Assembly (NCBI GenBank): GCA_902779305.1
Contig: CACZBD010000013.1
Span: 1 to 64,000 of the forward strand
Source: an uncultured Lachnospiraceae bacterium
GTDB taxonomy: Bacteria; Bacillota; Clostridia; Lachnospirales; Lachnospiraceae
Direction of reading: 5' to 3'
Length of the DNA: 64,000 nt
The notes under the pieces: model-generated
What the model was told of the DNA's origin: nothing
The model's database searches: none
The model's input: only the letters and a program-made list of their open reading frames with translations
Position numbers and translations under genes: made by a program
In this document: piece after piece, positions 8,466 through 17,715 of the stretch
Position numbering within the stretch: the first letter of the stretch is position 1
Layout of the letters: each line of letters starts with the position of its first letter

Positions 8466-9716
8466 ATGGATAGAGAAAAGCGGTACATACGTAAACGAAA
8501 ACTGATCGCATTCGGAAACAGCCTCTGTTTCTATGTATGCAGGGTTTTCCCGGTCAGACGGAACCGGGTCGCGGTGTGTACATTCGAGGGAAAAGGCGGC
8601 TTCGGTTGCAACCCGAAATATGTTGTTCTTGAACTTCATCGACAACGACCGGATATCGAAATCATCTGGCTTGTAAATGATATGACAAAGGAGTTTCCTG
8701 AGTATATCAAAAAAGTTCCGAATACCCTTTGGAGTCGCGCCTACTGGCTCTCCACATCAAAGATCTGGATCGACAATTACAGAAAGCCATATGGGACGAA
8801 AAAGAGAAAAAAACAATATTATCTGAATGTCAATCATTATACATTGGGCATAAAATGCACCGGCTTATTGCGTGGGGAAGGCTTTTCGGAAATGGCCTAT
8901 CTTGTAAGCAAAAATGATTCGGATATGATTGACGGATTGGTTATTGACTCTGATTGGTGCGAACAGGTTTTCCCAAAGGCGTTTATTTACAACGGAGCAA
9001 TGCTTAAGACCGGAGCGCCCAGATGCGATGTCCTTTATGGTGACAGATCCGATAAAAAGAAAGAATTCAGAAATAAACACAATTTACCGGATGATGCCAA
9101 AGTTCTCATGTTTGCGCCAACGTTCCGAGAAGGGAGCAATGACGGAAAACGCTTTGTATTTTCGGAAACTTGGTCCATTGATTTTGCAAGACTGATCCGC
9201 AATCTCGAAAAGAAGTTCGGCGGAGTCTGGTATATCTGTGTACGCGTTCATCCACAACTTGCGCCGTCGTTTCGGGAATACCATAATCCTGAGATTGAAG
9301 ACCGGCTGATCGATGAAAGTCAAAATGAAGACCTGTATGAAATCTTAGCCGCGATGGATGCATATATCACGGACTATTCAAGTGCCGTTTTCGAAGCAGG
9401 TTATGCGCACATTCCCGCATTCATTTTTGCGGATGATATTGCATCATATTCTGCATCGCGCGGAAATCTGTATTGGAATTTGGACTCCAAAGACCGGCTT
9501 AACATATACAACAACAAGGAACTTCCGCTTGATATGGATCTTCGGTTCCCATTTACGGTTGCAAGGGATAATGATGAACTGGAAGAAGATATTTTGAACT
9601 ATGATGAAAAAAAATATAACCGGATCCTTAACGTTTTCCATGAGAAAATCGGACTGGTTTTTAATGGACAAGCCGGTTATTCGATCGTCAGGTCAATGAT
9701 CGACAGTTATCTGTGA
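8466..9716 (+). CDS. CDP-glycerol glycerophosphotransferase family protein
   Basis: Second TagB/TagF-like transferase, 416 residues. Diagnostic segments are TFEGKGGFGCNPKYV near the N-terminus, GAPRCDVLYGD, MFAPTFREGSNDG, VRVHPQLAP and ITDYSSAVFEAGYAHIPAFIF. The family transfers glycerol phosphate (or a related polyol phosphate) from the CDP-activated donor. The frame is open further upstream, but the ATG at 8466 has GAGGAA directly before it and begins the charged segment usual for these proteins. It opens the A+T-rich stretch of glycan genes that continues to about 17.7 kb. The acceptor is unknown. Confidence 0.85.
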   Translation: MDREKRYIRKRKLIAFGNSLCFYVCRVFPVRRNRVAVCTFEGKGGFGCNPKYVVLELHRQRPDIEIIWLVNDMTKEFPEYIKKVPNTLWSRAYWLSTSKIWIDNYRKPYGTKKRKKQYYLNVNHYTLGIKCTGLLRGEGFSEMAYLVSKNDSDMIDGLVIDSDWCEQVFPKAFIYNGAMLKTGAPRCDVLYGDRSDKKKEFRNKHNLPDDAKVLMFAPTFREGSNDGKRFVFSETWSIDFARLIRNLEKKFGGVWYICVRVHPQLAPSFREYHNPEIEDRLIDESQNEDLYEILAAMDAYITDYSSAVFEAGYAHIPAFIFADDIASYSASRGNLYWNLDSKDRLNIYNNKELPLDMDLRFPFTVARDNDELEEDILNYDEKKYNRILNVFHEKIGLVFNGQAGYSIVRSMIDSYL

Positions 9717-9774
9717 TTAGATAACCGATATCAAATGTGCCTTCGTTTTTTCATTAAGGATGTTTTTAATTACT

Positions 9775-10599
9775 ATGAACACTTGTTGGGCATCAGATGA
9801 AATTGAAAAGGTATTCCGGGGAATATCAACAAAGCCATTTTATATTTTCGGAACGGGTATTATCGGGACTCGTTTTTATGAGGCGCTGAAAGAAAAGAAC
9901 CTGCTTGGATGGTTTCGTGGGTTTGTGGTTTCTCAGAAAAAAGAATCCGGATTCATGACAGAACCGGTATTTTTTCCTGATGAGATTATGAACGATAATC
10001 AATCAATCATTTGCATTGCCGTCCACGAATCAATTCTGAATGAAGTATATGAAAGTCTAAAATCCCGAGGCCTTAACAATACTATTTGGATCTATCCGTA
10101 TCTGTTGGAATTGGAGCTTGGACCTCCGGTGAAGCTAAATCTTAAGAAGAATGTTACGGCACTTGTTTCCGGAATTAACCGTATTAATCCGTATGCAATC
10201 TATTATTTGGCAATAGAAGATATTGATGTCGGGAACGGGATCGGACGGGATGCGTACCTGTGGTTGTATTTGAGAGGAAACACGGTTGGAACGGCCAAAG
10301 CAAGATTGGAAAAACTCGAAAGCATTATAAAAGCATTTGATAAAGAAATCGTTTTGAATTATCCCATACGAATTAACACAGAGGAGAACACGGTAGCCGA
10401 CGGTGCACACAGGCTGATGTTGGCCAGATATTACGGACTGGATGAAATCGCCTGTGATATTTACAGATTTGATGAAAAAAGGTTTGTCGAACGGATGAAA
10501 TGGTTCTTTGTATCAGATGAGGAGATTCGGAACACGCTCCCTGCGGGAACGGCGGAAGGAATAAGATTTGTTGTTGAAAAACTCAGAAATGGACGGTAA
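9775..10599 (+). CDS. Rossmann-module protein with ParB/sulfiredoxin-like C-terminus (unassigned)
   Basis: A protein of about 274 residues whose function I do not recognise. The N-terminal 110 residues form the small Rossmann-like module repeated across this island (FYIFGTGIIGTRFYEALKE). The C-terminal part has RINTEENTVADGAHRLMLAR, reminiscent of the ParB/sulfiredoxin-type D-G-x-H-R motif found in some nucleotide- or phosphate-handling proteins. An upstream ATG at 9760 has no ribosome binding site; the one at 9775 has AAGGA about 14 bases upstream, which is long, so the start is uncertain. The 3' end overlaps or abuts the following glycosyltransferase. A kinase- or NTPase-like tailoring step on the glycan is a guess only. 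Confidence 0.6.
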   Translation: MNTCWASDEIEKVFRGISTKPFYIFGTGIIGTRFYEALKEKNLLGWFRGFVVSQKKESGFMTEPVFFPDEIMNDNQSIICIAVHESILNEVYESLKSRGLNNTIWIYPYLLELELGPPVKLNLKKNVTALVSGINRINPYAIYYLAIEDIDVGNGIGRDAYLWLYLRGNTVGTAKARLEKLESIIKAFDKEIVLNYPIRINTEENTVADGAHRLMLARYYGLDEIACDIYRFDEKRFVERMKWFFVSDEEIRNTLPAGTAEGIRFVVEKLRNGR

Positions 10600-10603
10600 T
10601 TGT

Positions 10604-12232
10604 ATGGCGACGGGTCATCAGGTGGAAGTAAGTATCATCATCCCGGTTTACAACACTTATGAGTGGTTTGATCAATGTATGGAATCTGTAGTCAATCAGA
10701 CTTTTTCTGATTTTGAAGTGTTGCTTATGGATGATTCCACTGATAAAACGAGTCAAAAATGCAAAGAGTGGGAAGAAAAGGATTCAAGAATCCGGTATTT
10801 TCACGGCGACAGAAAAGGACCTTCATTAGCCAGAAATAAGGGCATCTCTCTTTCTTCGGGAGTGTATTTGGCATTTATTGATTCTGACGATTGGATTGAC
10901 CATACTTTTTTGGAGAAATTGTTATCCGCAATAAAGGAGAAGGATGCGGACATTGCCGAATGTGATGTGTTCAGATTTAATGAATTAACACAGAAAGCCA
11001 CACTCAAGGTTTGCTCGGGAAACATGGGGATGGATTATTCCCTTGAAGAGCATATGAAGTATGGATACACTGCGATATGGAAATGTCTGATCAAAAAGGA
11101 CCTGTTTGTATCAAACCAAATTTGGTTTCCTGACTGTGGAGGCGAAGCACGGGCGATTTACGCACTGCTTCTGGCAAAGAGCCGTGGGATTGTGAACGTT
11201 CATGAGGGTCTGTATTATTACAGGATTTTGCGCGAAGGATCTCTTACGAACAATACAGGTCTCAGTCGTGAAAAAGATTCAGCCATAGGAATACAGGCGT
11301 TGGAAGAACTGATAGAAGGGTTTAAACGGTTGGGCTTATATGCCCGGTATGAGGATCTGTTATCTGAAACCGTTAAGTTAAAACTGTCTGACAGACTTGC
11401 CGGATCATTCTATCGAAAGAGCAGGGAGGAATACGACGAATTATGGGACAATTATTCTTCATACTGCGCTGCGCATTTTGCCAATAATATCGATTATTCA
11501 TATTTTACCGTAGGCGGATATAATCTTGACCGAATCGTCATGCATATGGGTACGCTCCATAATCCGGCCTGGCGCTTCAATTTTACGGGTATTATCAGTA
11601 TGATGCATCCGGTTTCAGGGCTTGAAGATATTACGCATCCGAATAAATATCGCGAAAGGATGATCCGCAGAGATATTTGTTCTTCAATATGGGAGTACTT
11701 CGAGCAGGTCAGACCGAACTTTGTCATTATTGATTTTATTGATGAAAGATTCGATGTATTACAGATCAATGAAGGTTTCCTGACGATCAGTGATGCGTTT
11801 GAAGAGGCGCAGACACAACTCGAAAGGAAAGGAAGACGATATACATTTGGCAGTGATGAATATTTTGATATATGGAAAGAGGCATGTAAAGGTTTTATAT
11901 GCAGATTAAAGGATTACTTGCAAACCGATCATATTATACTGGTCAAAAACTTCCTGAGTGAACAAGTGGGAGAACTGGATGAGCAGGAAGAATATGAGAA
12001 CATTGAAGAAATCAGACATATGAATGATGTTCTTAAACTCCAATACGATTTTTTTGCCGGAGAATGCGGTGAGACAACAATTGTCGAGGCAACGCAGCAG
12101 GCCCCTTACTTTACCGATAAAAAATACCAGTATGGTGCGATTCCTTCGCATTTGAATGAGATCGTCAATAAAAAGATTGCAGAGATGATCGAAAAAGAAT
12201 GCAAACGGATGATTGCCGGAAAACATCAATAG
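10604..12232 (+). CDS. GT2 glycosyltransferase fused to DUF6270-like domain
   Basis: The N-terminal GT-A glycosyltransferase family 2 domain has VSIIIPVYNTYEWFDQCMES, DDSTDKTSQ and the DxD-type FIDSDDW near residue 92. The C-terminal portion, from about residue 290 to the end, has FTVGGYNLDRI, DICSSIWEYFEQ and FVIIDFIDERFDVL, which resembles the DUF6270/SGNH-like domains seen in capsule and exopolysaccharide loci. The reaction would be sugar transfer from a nucleotide sugar, plus possibly an esterase or acetyl-transfer-like step. Possible starts are 10589 (inside the previous gene) and 10604; the latter is only 4 bases after the upstream stop and is used here with moderate confidence. Confidence 0.75.
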   Translation: MATGHQVEVSIIIPVYNTYEWFDQCMESVVNQTFSDFEVLLMDDSTDKTSQKCKEWEEKDSRIRYFHGDRKGPSLARNKGISLSSGVYLAFIDSDDWIDHTFLEKLLSAIKEKDADIAECDVFRFNELTQKATLKVCSGNMGMDYSLEEHMKYGYTAIWKCLIKKDLFVSNQIWFPDCGGEARAIYALLLAKSRGIVNVHEGLYYYRILREGSLTNNTGLSREKDSAIGIQALEELIEGFKRLGLYARYEDLLSETVKLKLSDRLAGSFYRKSREEYDELWDNYSSYCAAHFANNIDYSYFTVGGYNLDRIVMHMGTLHNPAWRFNFTGIISMMHPVSGLEDITHPNKYRERMIRRDICSSIWEYFEQVRPNFVIIDFIDERFDVLQINEGFLTISDAFEEAQTQLERKGRRYTFGSDEYFDIWKEACKGFICRLKDYLQTDHIILVKNFLSEQVGELDEQEEYENIEEIRHMNDVLKLQYDFFAGECGETTIVEATQQAPYFTDKKYQYGAIPSHLNEIVNKKIAEMIEKECKRMIAGKHQ

Positions 12233-12263
12233 GCGAACATTACTAAGGCAAGGAGAATCTTTC

Positions 12264-13430
12264 ATGAATGCTGATATGACATTTGAAAATACTACTCTGG
12301 AAGAAATAAAGAAGGTTTATTCACCATATAAGGATAAGGAGTTAGTGATTTTTGGCGCCGGTCGAAATGGAATCGGTTTGTTAGGTATACTGGAAAAAAT
12401 AGGCATGCGAGACCGGGTAGTTGGTTTTTGCGATAATAATGAGTCAGCTCAGGGTACGGAGAAGATGTCAGTAATGGTATATTCTCCCGAAGATGCGTTT
12501 AGGCGGTTTCCGGATGCGGTATTCATCATATCAAACAATTATTCCGGTGAAATATACAACAACATCCCCCGGAAGATAAAGGAAACGAGAAACATCGTGG
12601 TAACTTCTCAAAAAAATACATGTTTGGAAAAAATGCTGGAGCATTATTATACACATTTTGATGAAAATGTGGTTGGAAACGTAGGGATGTGGTTCGAATA
12701 CTACGCAAACATAGTGGGAGAAGAAAAGACAAGTGAATATCTGGAGGAAGTATTAAATCTTGTTGAGGATTCCATCTCAAAAGAAGTAATCAGAAATAGA
12801 ATCAATTTTTTTCAAACAGGAGATATAAAATATTACAAGTCTATTCCTGTTTCTCCGACGATGTACTTTGATCCGGAGTATATTGACATATGCGATAACG
12901 AGGTCTTCTTTGATGTTGGTGCATATGACGGAGACTCATTAAAATCATATTTAGACTACACACATAGTAAATTCAATAAAATCTACTTGTTTGAACCGGA
13001 TAACCACAATTATCGGAAACTGCTTAAATATGTTGAAGAAACAGGGTTAGACCATATTGAAACGCATAAAGTTGCAACGGGAAAGGAAAAAGGTAGAATC
13101 AGTTTTTTAAGTGTTAACGGTGAGAGCTCACGGTTGTCAGAAGAAGATAATACAGAGTTGCTTGTAGATGTCATACCTCTTGACCGGTATTACGATGCTT
13201 CTCCAACATTTATCAAGCTGGATGTAGAGGGAGCGGAAATGGACACCCTCCATGGCGCTGAAAGGATTATTAGTGAGAAAAAACCAAAATTGGCGATAAG
13301 TATCTATCATAAATACATGGACTTTTATGAGATACCGGTATATCTGAAATCTTTAGTGCCTGAATATAGATTTAAGATAAGGCACCATACCTATATGCCC
13401 TATGATACGGTTTTATATGCCGAGCTGTAA
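12264..13430 (+). CDS. FkbM-family methyltransferase with N-terminal Rossmann module
   Basis: A 388-residue two-domain protein. Residues about 20-130 are the island's Rossmann module (LVIFGAGRNGIGLLGILEK, VVGFCDNNES). Residues about 205-380 are an FkbM-type SAM-dependent methyltransferase: VFFDVGAYDGDSLKSYLDY (motif I), YLFEPDNHNYRKL, FIKLDVEGAEMDTLHGAERI and KPKLAISIYHK. FkbM enzymes O-methylate sugars or polyketides, so a methyl cap on the glycan is plausible. The ATG at 12264 has AAGGAGAA about 7 bases upstream. The remnant of an acetyltransferase gene follows immediately, which suggests recombination here. Confidence 0.82.
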   Translation: MNADMTFENTTLEEIKKVYSPYKDKELVIFGAGRNGIGLLGILEKIGMRDRVVGFCDNNESAQGTEKMSVMVYSPEDAFRRFPDAVFIISNNYSGEIYNNIPRKIKETRNIVVTSQKNTCLEKMLEHYYTHFDENVVGNVGMWFEYYANIVGEEKTSEYLEEVLNLVEDSISKEVIRNRINFFQTGDIKYYKSIPVSPTMYFDPEYIDICDNEVFFDVGAYDGDSLKSYLDYTHSKFNKIYLFEPDNHNYRKLLKYVEETGLDHIETHKVATGKEKGRISFLSVNGESSRLSEEDNTELLVDVIPLDRYYDASPTFIKLDVEGAEMDTLHGAERIISEKKPKLAISIYHKYMDFYEIPVYLKSLVPEYRFKIRHHTYMPYDTVLYAEL

Positions 13431-13431
13431 G

Positions 13432-13542
13432 AACGAAGCATTGAATGCGATAGCTTGGTGGAACTGGACCGATGATCAAATAAGGGAGAGATTTGATGAT
13501 TTTTATTTACCAATAGAAGAATTCATCCAAAAAAACAGATAA
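13432..13542 (+). pseudogene. Remnant of a CatB/hexapeptide-repeat acetyltransferase (C-terminal 36 codons)
   Basis: The gap between the FkbM gene and the next glycosyltransferase translates in one frame as ALNAIAWWNWTDDQIRERF followed by LPIEEFIQKNR and a stop codon (13540-13542). The A-WWNW-D-D-I spacing followed by LPIEEFI is the typical C-terminal tail of xenobiotic/CatB-type left-handed beta-helix acetyltransferases. No hexapeptide repeats or start codon precede it; the frame runs back into the FkbM gene. It is therefore the 3' scar of a lost O- or N-acetyltransferase gene, left by deletion or gene replacement. Confidence 0.65.
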
Positions 13543-13561
13543 GATAGTTTAGAGAGTGATA

Positions 13562-15274
13562 ATGAATACAAAACGGATTACTGCTGACATTACAAACAAA
13601 CCCATTTATGTCTGGGGAACAGGGAAATATGCGAAGAACTTTATGGAAAGATTGGCTGCATATGAGAAGTACTGTTTTCTTTTAGGCTATAAACCGGCCG
13701 ATAGTATTATTGCCTTTATAGATGGGAATGTTGACAAACAAGGAGGATTATTTTACCAAAAGCCCGTCATATCTGTTGACGAGGCAATCCGCAGCGGAAT
13801 GAAGGCGTGTATTGTTGCGGTGCTGGATCACTCCGAAATAGATCAAGCCCTTGAAGAAAAGGGCATAGCCAATTATTTCTTTTACGAAGAATATCTTAAC
13901 GCAGTTAAAAATAGAATTTTGGAAGAAAAGGAGGCAATCCTTTCAAATCATAAAAGTGGCTTGCCTGATTTGATGAGAAACAATCTGGAAATAGCGGGTA
14001 GACTGGAAAACTGGAAAACAACGGACAGTGATATAGAATACTTCGACCGGTTACGATCAGAGTATTCGGACGCGGATCTGGTTGCAGCTTTCTCCTGGTT
14101 TTTTGGAAATGATATTGTCTTTTTGTCTGATTTTTTCACCCGGGAATATGAAACAAAGAACGATCACGAAGCGATACGAACGATTGGCATTATGGCAGAC
14201 CGCTTCTATGGAGGCGGAATTGAAAAAGTCCTCGCACTTTTGATTCCGATGTTGGAAAAGGACGGTTTCAGAATTGTATTGATTACGGATGAGAATGAGC
14301 CATCCAAAGATTATCAAACCTCAGGGACTACAATCAGATACCACATGCGCAACGATCATGATGCTCCTTGTTTTGACAGAATCCGGGAATTGGGAGAATG
14401 TGTGGATAACTATGATATCGATGTGATGTGCTTTCATTTTGGTTATACAAGAATATCGACGTTTTACGAAATGCTTTATTTGAGAATGAAGGGAATGCCG
14501 GTTGTTATGGAATTGCATTCCAATTATATTCCGATTGTACATAACAAGGAGCAGGTATCAAAGTATTTCCCTTATATGTATCGAATTGCCAATAGAATCA
14601 TTGTATTGTCCAGAGCAGACGCTGACTACTGGAGCGGATATGGCTGTAATTGTACCTATATCCAGAATCCTGTTGAAGACAAGAAATATATTCCGAATCC
14701 TTACAAATATTCAAAAACAATTATCTGGGTTGGACGTATTGTACAGCAACCAAAACAAGTTATGGATGTTATTCCAATCATGAAGGCGGTTAAGCGGTCG
14801 GTTTCTGAAGCTAAGCTTTATATTATAGGAAATCCTGACAGCGACTATGTTATGCGGAATCTCAAGCAAGGGATTATAGATAATGAGTTGGAGGATCAGA
14901 TAGAAATATGTCCATATTCCACTCGAATTGAAGAATACTATCAAAGTGCAGATATCATCCTGTTAACGTCGGCAAATGAGAGTTTTTCGAATGTGATTCA
15001 GGAGAGCAAGGTGTATGGAGTTCCGCTGGTCATGTACAAATTGCCGTGGCTTGAGTTGCTGCGTGATGGGAAAGGATTTATTGCAGTCGATCAAAATGAT
15101 ACAGAGGCCGCCGGAAGAGCGATTGTCCGGCTGCTGTCAGATGAAAATCTAAGGGAAAGCCTGGCAAGAGATGCCCGGGAAAGCATTCTGCCATTTCTGA
15201 CACATGATGTAGGCGGGGATTGGAAAAGATTATTTGAAGAGATTCTCTCTGAGAATGGCAGGGATGGGAATTGA
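13562..15274 (+). CDS. GT4 glycosyltransferase with N-terminal Rossmann module
   Basis: A protein of 570 residues. Residues about 8-110 are the Rossmann module (KPIYVWGTGKYAKNFMERL, IIAFIDGNVDKQGG). A linker follows, then a GT-B glycosyltransferase family 4 fold from about 195 to the end: GIMADRFYGGGIEKVLALLI, VVMELHSNYIPIV, IIWVGRIVQQPKQ and the EX7E active-site motif ESFSNVIQE with VYGVPLVMY. GT4 enzymes are retaining transferases that use nucleotide sugars in the cytoplasm. A GTG two codons upstream could also be used. The gene starts 19 bases after the acetyltransferase remnant. Confidence 0.82.
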   Translation: MNTKRITADITNKPIYVWGTGKYAKNFMERLAAYEKYCFLLGYKPADSIIAFIDGNVDKQGGLFYQKPVISVDEAIRSGMKACIVAVLDHSEIDQALEEKGIANYFFYEEYLNAVKNRILEEKEAILSNHKSGLPDLMRNNLEIAGRLENWKTTDSDIEYFDRLRSEYSDADLVAAFSWFFGNDIVFLSDFFTREYETKNDHEAIRTIGIMADRFYGGGIEKVLALLIPMLEKDGFRIVLITDENEPSKDYQTSGTTIRYHMRNDHDAPCFDRIRELGECVDNYDIDVMCFHFGYTRISTFYEMLYLRMKGMPVVMELHSNYIPIVHNKEQVSKYFPYMYRIANRIIVLSRADADYWSGYGCNCTYIQNPVEDKKYIPNPYKYSKTIIWVGRIVQQPKQVMDVIPIMKAVKRSVSEAKLYIIGNPDSDYVMRNLKQGIIDNELEDQIEICPYSTRIEEYYQSADIILLTSANESFSNVIQESKVYGVPLVMYKLPWLELLRDGKGFIAVDQNDTEAAGRAIVRLLSDENLRESLARDARESILPFLTHDVGGDWKRLFEEILSENGRDGN

Positions 15275-15305
15275 GCTGTTACAGAAACGCAGGTTAGGCT
15301 GACGG

Positions 15306-16439
15306 GTGAAGACGGTGAAAAAAGAAGACTATGTATTATTATTAACGGGGACCGTTAATGTAAATAACGAAGTCCGTTTTGTTTCAATAAGAGATCGCAG
15401 TGCCAGACTTCAGCAATATATCGATGCAATTCTGTTTTATATTACGGAATGTAAAGTTAAGAAAATCGTGTTTTGTGAGAATACGGAAGAGCCTTGCCCG
15501 GAAATTATCGCAAAGATGTCACATGAATGTGGGTCTGATGTAGAGTGGATCTCATTCAAAGGCGATGAGAAGTTGATCGTAGAGATAGGAAAATCATATG
15601 GTGAGGCCGAGATTATCGATTATGCCGTGAAAAACAGTAAACTGTTGCAGGAAAGCGCTTACTTCATAAAAGTGACAGGGCGGTTAAAGGTGAGAAATTA
15701 CAAAACCATAATCTCGTTGCTTTCACCAAAACGGAATTATTTCATCACCTATGGACGAAAAAGAGTAGACATTGCAGACACCAGATTTTTTTCGATCAAA
15801 AAAGAGGACTATGAAGAATATTTTGCAGGCGCATATGGCAGATATGATTTCTCGGAAAGACAATCCGTTGAAAAATTATATCCGTTGATCATAGATGAAA
15901 ACAAAATCGCCATCGCATCGTGCCCCGTAAAAGTATCTTTTTCGGGTATATCGGGAGGGTATGGAATAATATACAGGACCGGAAAAAAAGAAGAAATACT
16001 AAATTCAATCAAAAAATTCATTCTGTCATGGGGCGGAAGAAGGGTTTTTTTGGAGGATGTCTGTAAATTGCAGGACGATCTTACCGCACCGCCTGATGTG
16101 TGGGCAAGATGTTTTTACGAATTATCAAACAAAAGAATTGTCATTTGCGGAGCCGGAACTGCCGGATACAGATTTTGGAAGATTGCATCAAAAAACTGCA
16201 AAGTAGTTGCATGGTGCGACCGGGCGTATCGGAATATCAGATCGATTGACGGAAGAAGGATACGGCCATACTCGGATATAGTGCCGGAAAAAACCGATAT
16301 CTGTATTGTTTGTGTGAAAAGCATGGAAAATTATCAAAGTATTCGTCAGATGCTGGCTGATGAAGCAGGCGCAGACATGAAAATTGAGTGGATCGTAAAT
16401 TATCTCTCGCAGGAGAGAGACAGAAATTATTTTACATAG
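15306..16439 (+). CDS. Putative polysaccharide-locus glycosyltransferase with C-terminal Rossmann module
   Basis: A 377-residue protein read from a GTG start (a second GTG lies three codons later). The N-terminal part has a pattern I associate with uncharacterised transferases of O-antigen and capsule loci: LLLTGTVNVNN, DRSARLQQYIDAI, IVFCENT, KSYGEAEIIDYAVKNS and YFIKVTGRLKVRN. The C-terminal part, from about 270, is the Rossmann module (KRIVICGAGTAGYRFWKIA, VVAWCDRAYRN). The catalytic role is inferred from this pattern and from neighbouring transferases; I cannot name the donor or acceptor. Confidence 0.6.
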   Translation: MKTVKKEDYVLLLTGTVNVNNEVRFVSIRDRSARLQQYIDAILFYITECKVKKIVFCENTEEPCPEIIAKMSHECGSDVEWISFKGDEKLIVEIGKSYGEAEIIDYAVKNSKLLQESAYFIKVTGRLKVRNYKTIISLLSPKRNYFITYGRKRVDIADTRFFSIKKEDYEEYFAGAYGRYDFSERQSVEKLYPLIIDENKIAIASCPVKVSFSGISGGYGIIYRTGKKEEILNSIKKFILSWGGRRVFLEDVCKLQDDLTAPPDVWARCFYELSNKRIVICGAGTAGYRFWKIASKNCKVVAWCDRAYRNIRSIDGRRIRPYSDIVPEKTDICIVCVKSMENYQSIRQMLADEAGADMKIEWIVNYLSQERDRNYFT

Positions 16440-16484
16440 CGGTTAAGGAAAGCAATTACTTTTGGAAAGGAATTCTGGGGATTC

Positions 16485-17654
16485 ATGAAAGAAGACAGCA
16501 TATACATTATACCGGTTGCAGACAAAATCGCATTTTCGGATCATAAATATAATGCTGCGGTATTTGTGGTTTTATATTATGAGGAAAAGCTGGACAGTTA
16601 TAAGAACTATCTCCTTGGAATTCCCGAAGATATAGATGTTTATATTATTTCATCAAAAGATCAGATTTTAGAATCCTTCGGTGACAGATATATAAAAGTG
16701 AAAAAAAAGAACCGGGGGAGAGATATCAGCGGTCTGCTCATTGCAGCCAGGCCTTATATTTTTCAGTATGAGTATATCTGCTTTATCCATGACAAAAAGG
16801 AAAAATCAGATGAAGAATACGAATTGACTCAAGAATGGGAGCGGATAATATGGGAAAGCCTGTTGGCTTCGGGATGTTATATTCATAATTTATTGTATAC
16901 CATGGAGAGCAGGAAAGAAGAGTACATGGGTGTCATGTTGCCGTTTTTTGCAGGAGGCAGCAGATTTTTCAGAGACGGATACAAACGCAATATAGCCGGG
17001 ATCAAAGCTCTTTCTCAAAGAATAGGTATAGAATATGAAGAGAACGATATTCCGGAAACATTTGCCACATGTTTTTGGGCAAGAACGGTTATGCTGGAAA
17101 AGCTGTTTTCGATCGATTGGAAATATGAAGACTTTCCCGATCCGACGGTTAATGATGACGGAGACCTCAATCACAGCATTGAAAGAATTTTCAGGTATCT
17201 TCTGAAAGACAGGGGAAAAGAAGAGGCTGTATGCATATCTGACAGGTATATGGCGCATTTGTTTCTGGATGTAAGATCCGGTATTAATCTGATGTGGGAT
17301 CGGTTAAATGGTATTGGCATAACGGACATGGCGGAATTCACACATTTTTCGGAGACAGTCGGTAAGATTAGGGTTTTTTCTGCAGGACACAGCCGGATTT
17401 TTATTTATGGAACGGGTGAAAAAGGGTTGTCCGCTTTCCGGCTATCGGAAAACGCAGGAATAAAGATCGATGGATTTATTGTATCATCCCTGAAGGGACG
17501 GGAGCCGGAATTTATGGGGTTCCCGGTTGTTGAGTATGGGAAAGAGGTGCCTTCCGAAAGCGGGATTATTATCGGTGTAGGAAAGAAACTGCAAAGTGAG
17601 ATCATCAGTACGATTGAGAACGGAGAAAAACAGGATTATCTGTTGCTCAATTAA
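16485..17654 (+). CDS. RgpF-like rhamnan-synthesis glycosyltransferase with C-terminal Rossmann module
   Basis: A 389-residue protein. The first 265 residues resemble the rhamnan synthesis F (RgpF) family: VYIISSK, the hallmark KKKNRGRDISGLLIAARPYI and YICFIHDKKEKS, then PFFAGGSRFF and FATCFWARTVMLEKLF. RgpF-type enzymes transfer deoxyhexoses or other sugars to a lipid-linked polysaccharide or cell-surface glycan. From about residue 300 the island's Rossmann module appears again (RIFIYGTGEKGLSAFRLSE, IDGFIVSS). An AAAGGAA site precedes the ATG. The sugar transferred is unknown. Confidence 0.75.
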   Translation: MKEDSIYIIPVADKIAFSDHKYNAAVFVVLYYEEKLDSYKNYLLGIPEDIDVYIISSKDQILESFGDRYIKVKKKNRGRDISGLLIAARPYIFQYEYICFIHDKKEKSDEEYELTQEWERIIWESLLASGCYIHNLLYTMESRKEEYMGVMLPFFAGGSRFFRDGYKRNIAGIKALSQRIGIEYEENDIPETFATCFWARTVMLEKLFSIDWKYEDFPDPTVNDDGDLNHSIERIFRYLLKDRGKEEAVCISDRYMAHLFLDVRSGINLMWDRLNGIGITDMAEFTHFSETVGKIRVFSAGHSRIFIYGTGEKGLSAFRLSENAGIKIDGFIVSSLKGREPEFMGFPVVEYGKEVPSESGIIIGVGKKLQSEIISTIENGEKQDYLLLN

Positions 17655-17715
17655 CTGATTTGGCGCAGGAGTTTCCGGACAGCAGAGGCCGGATGGTTTT
17701 GGGGGAACATTCTAA

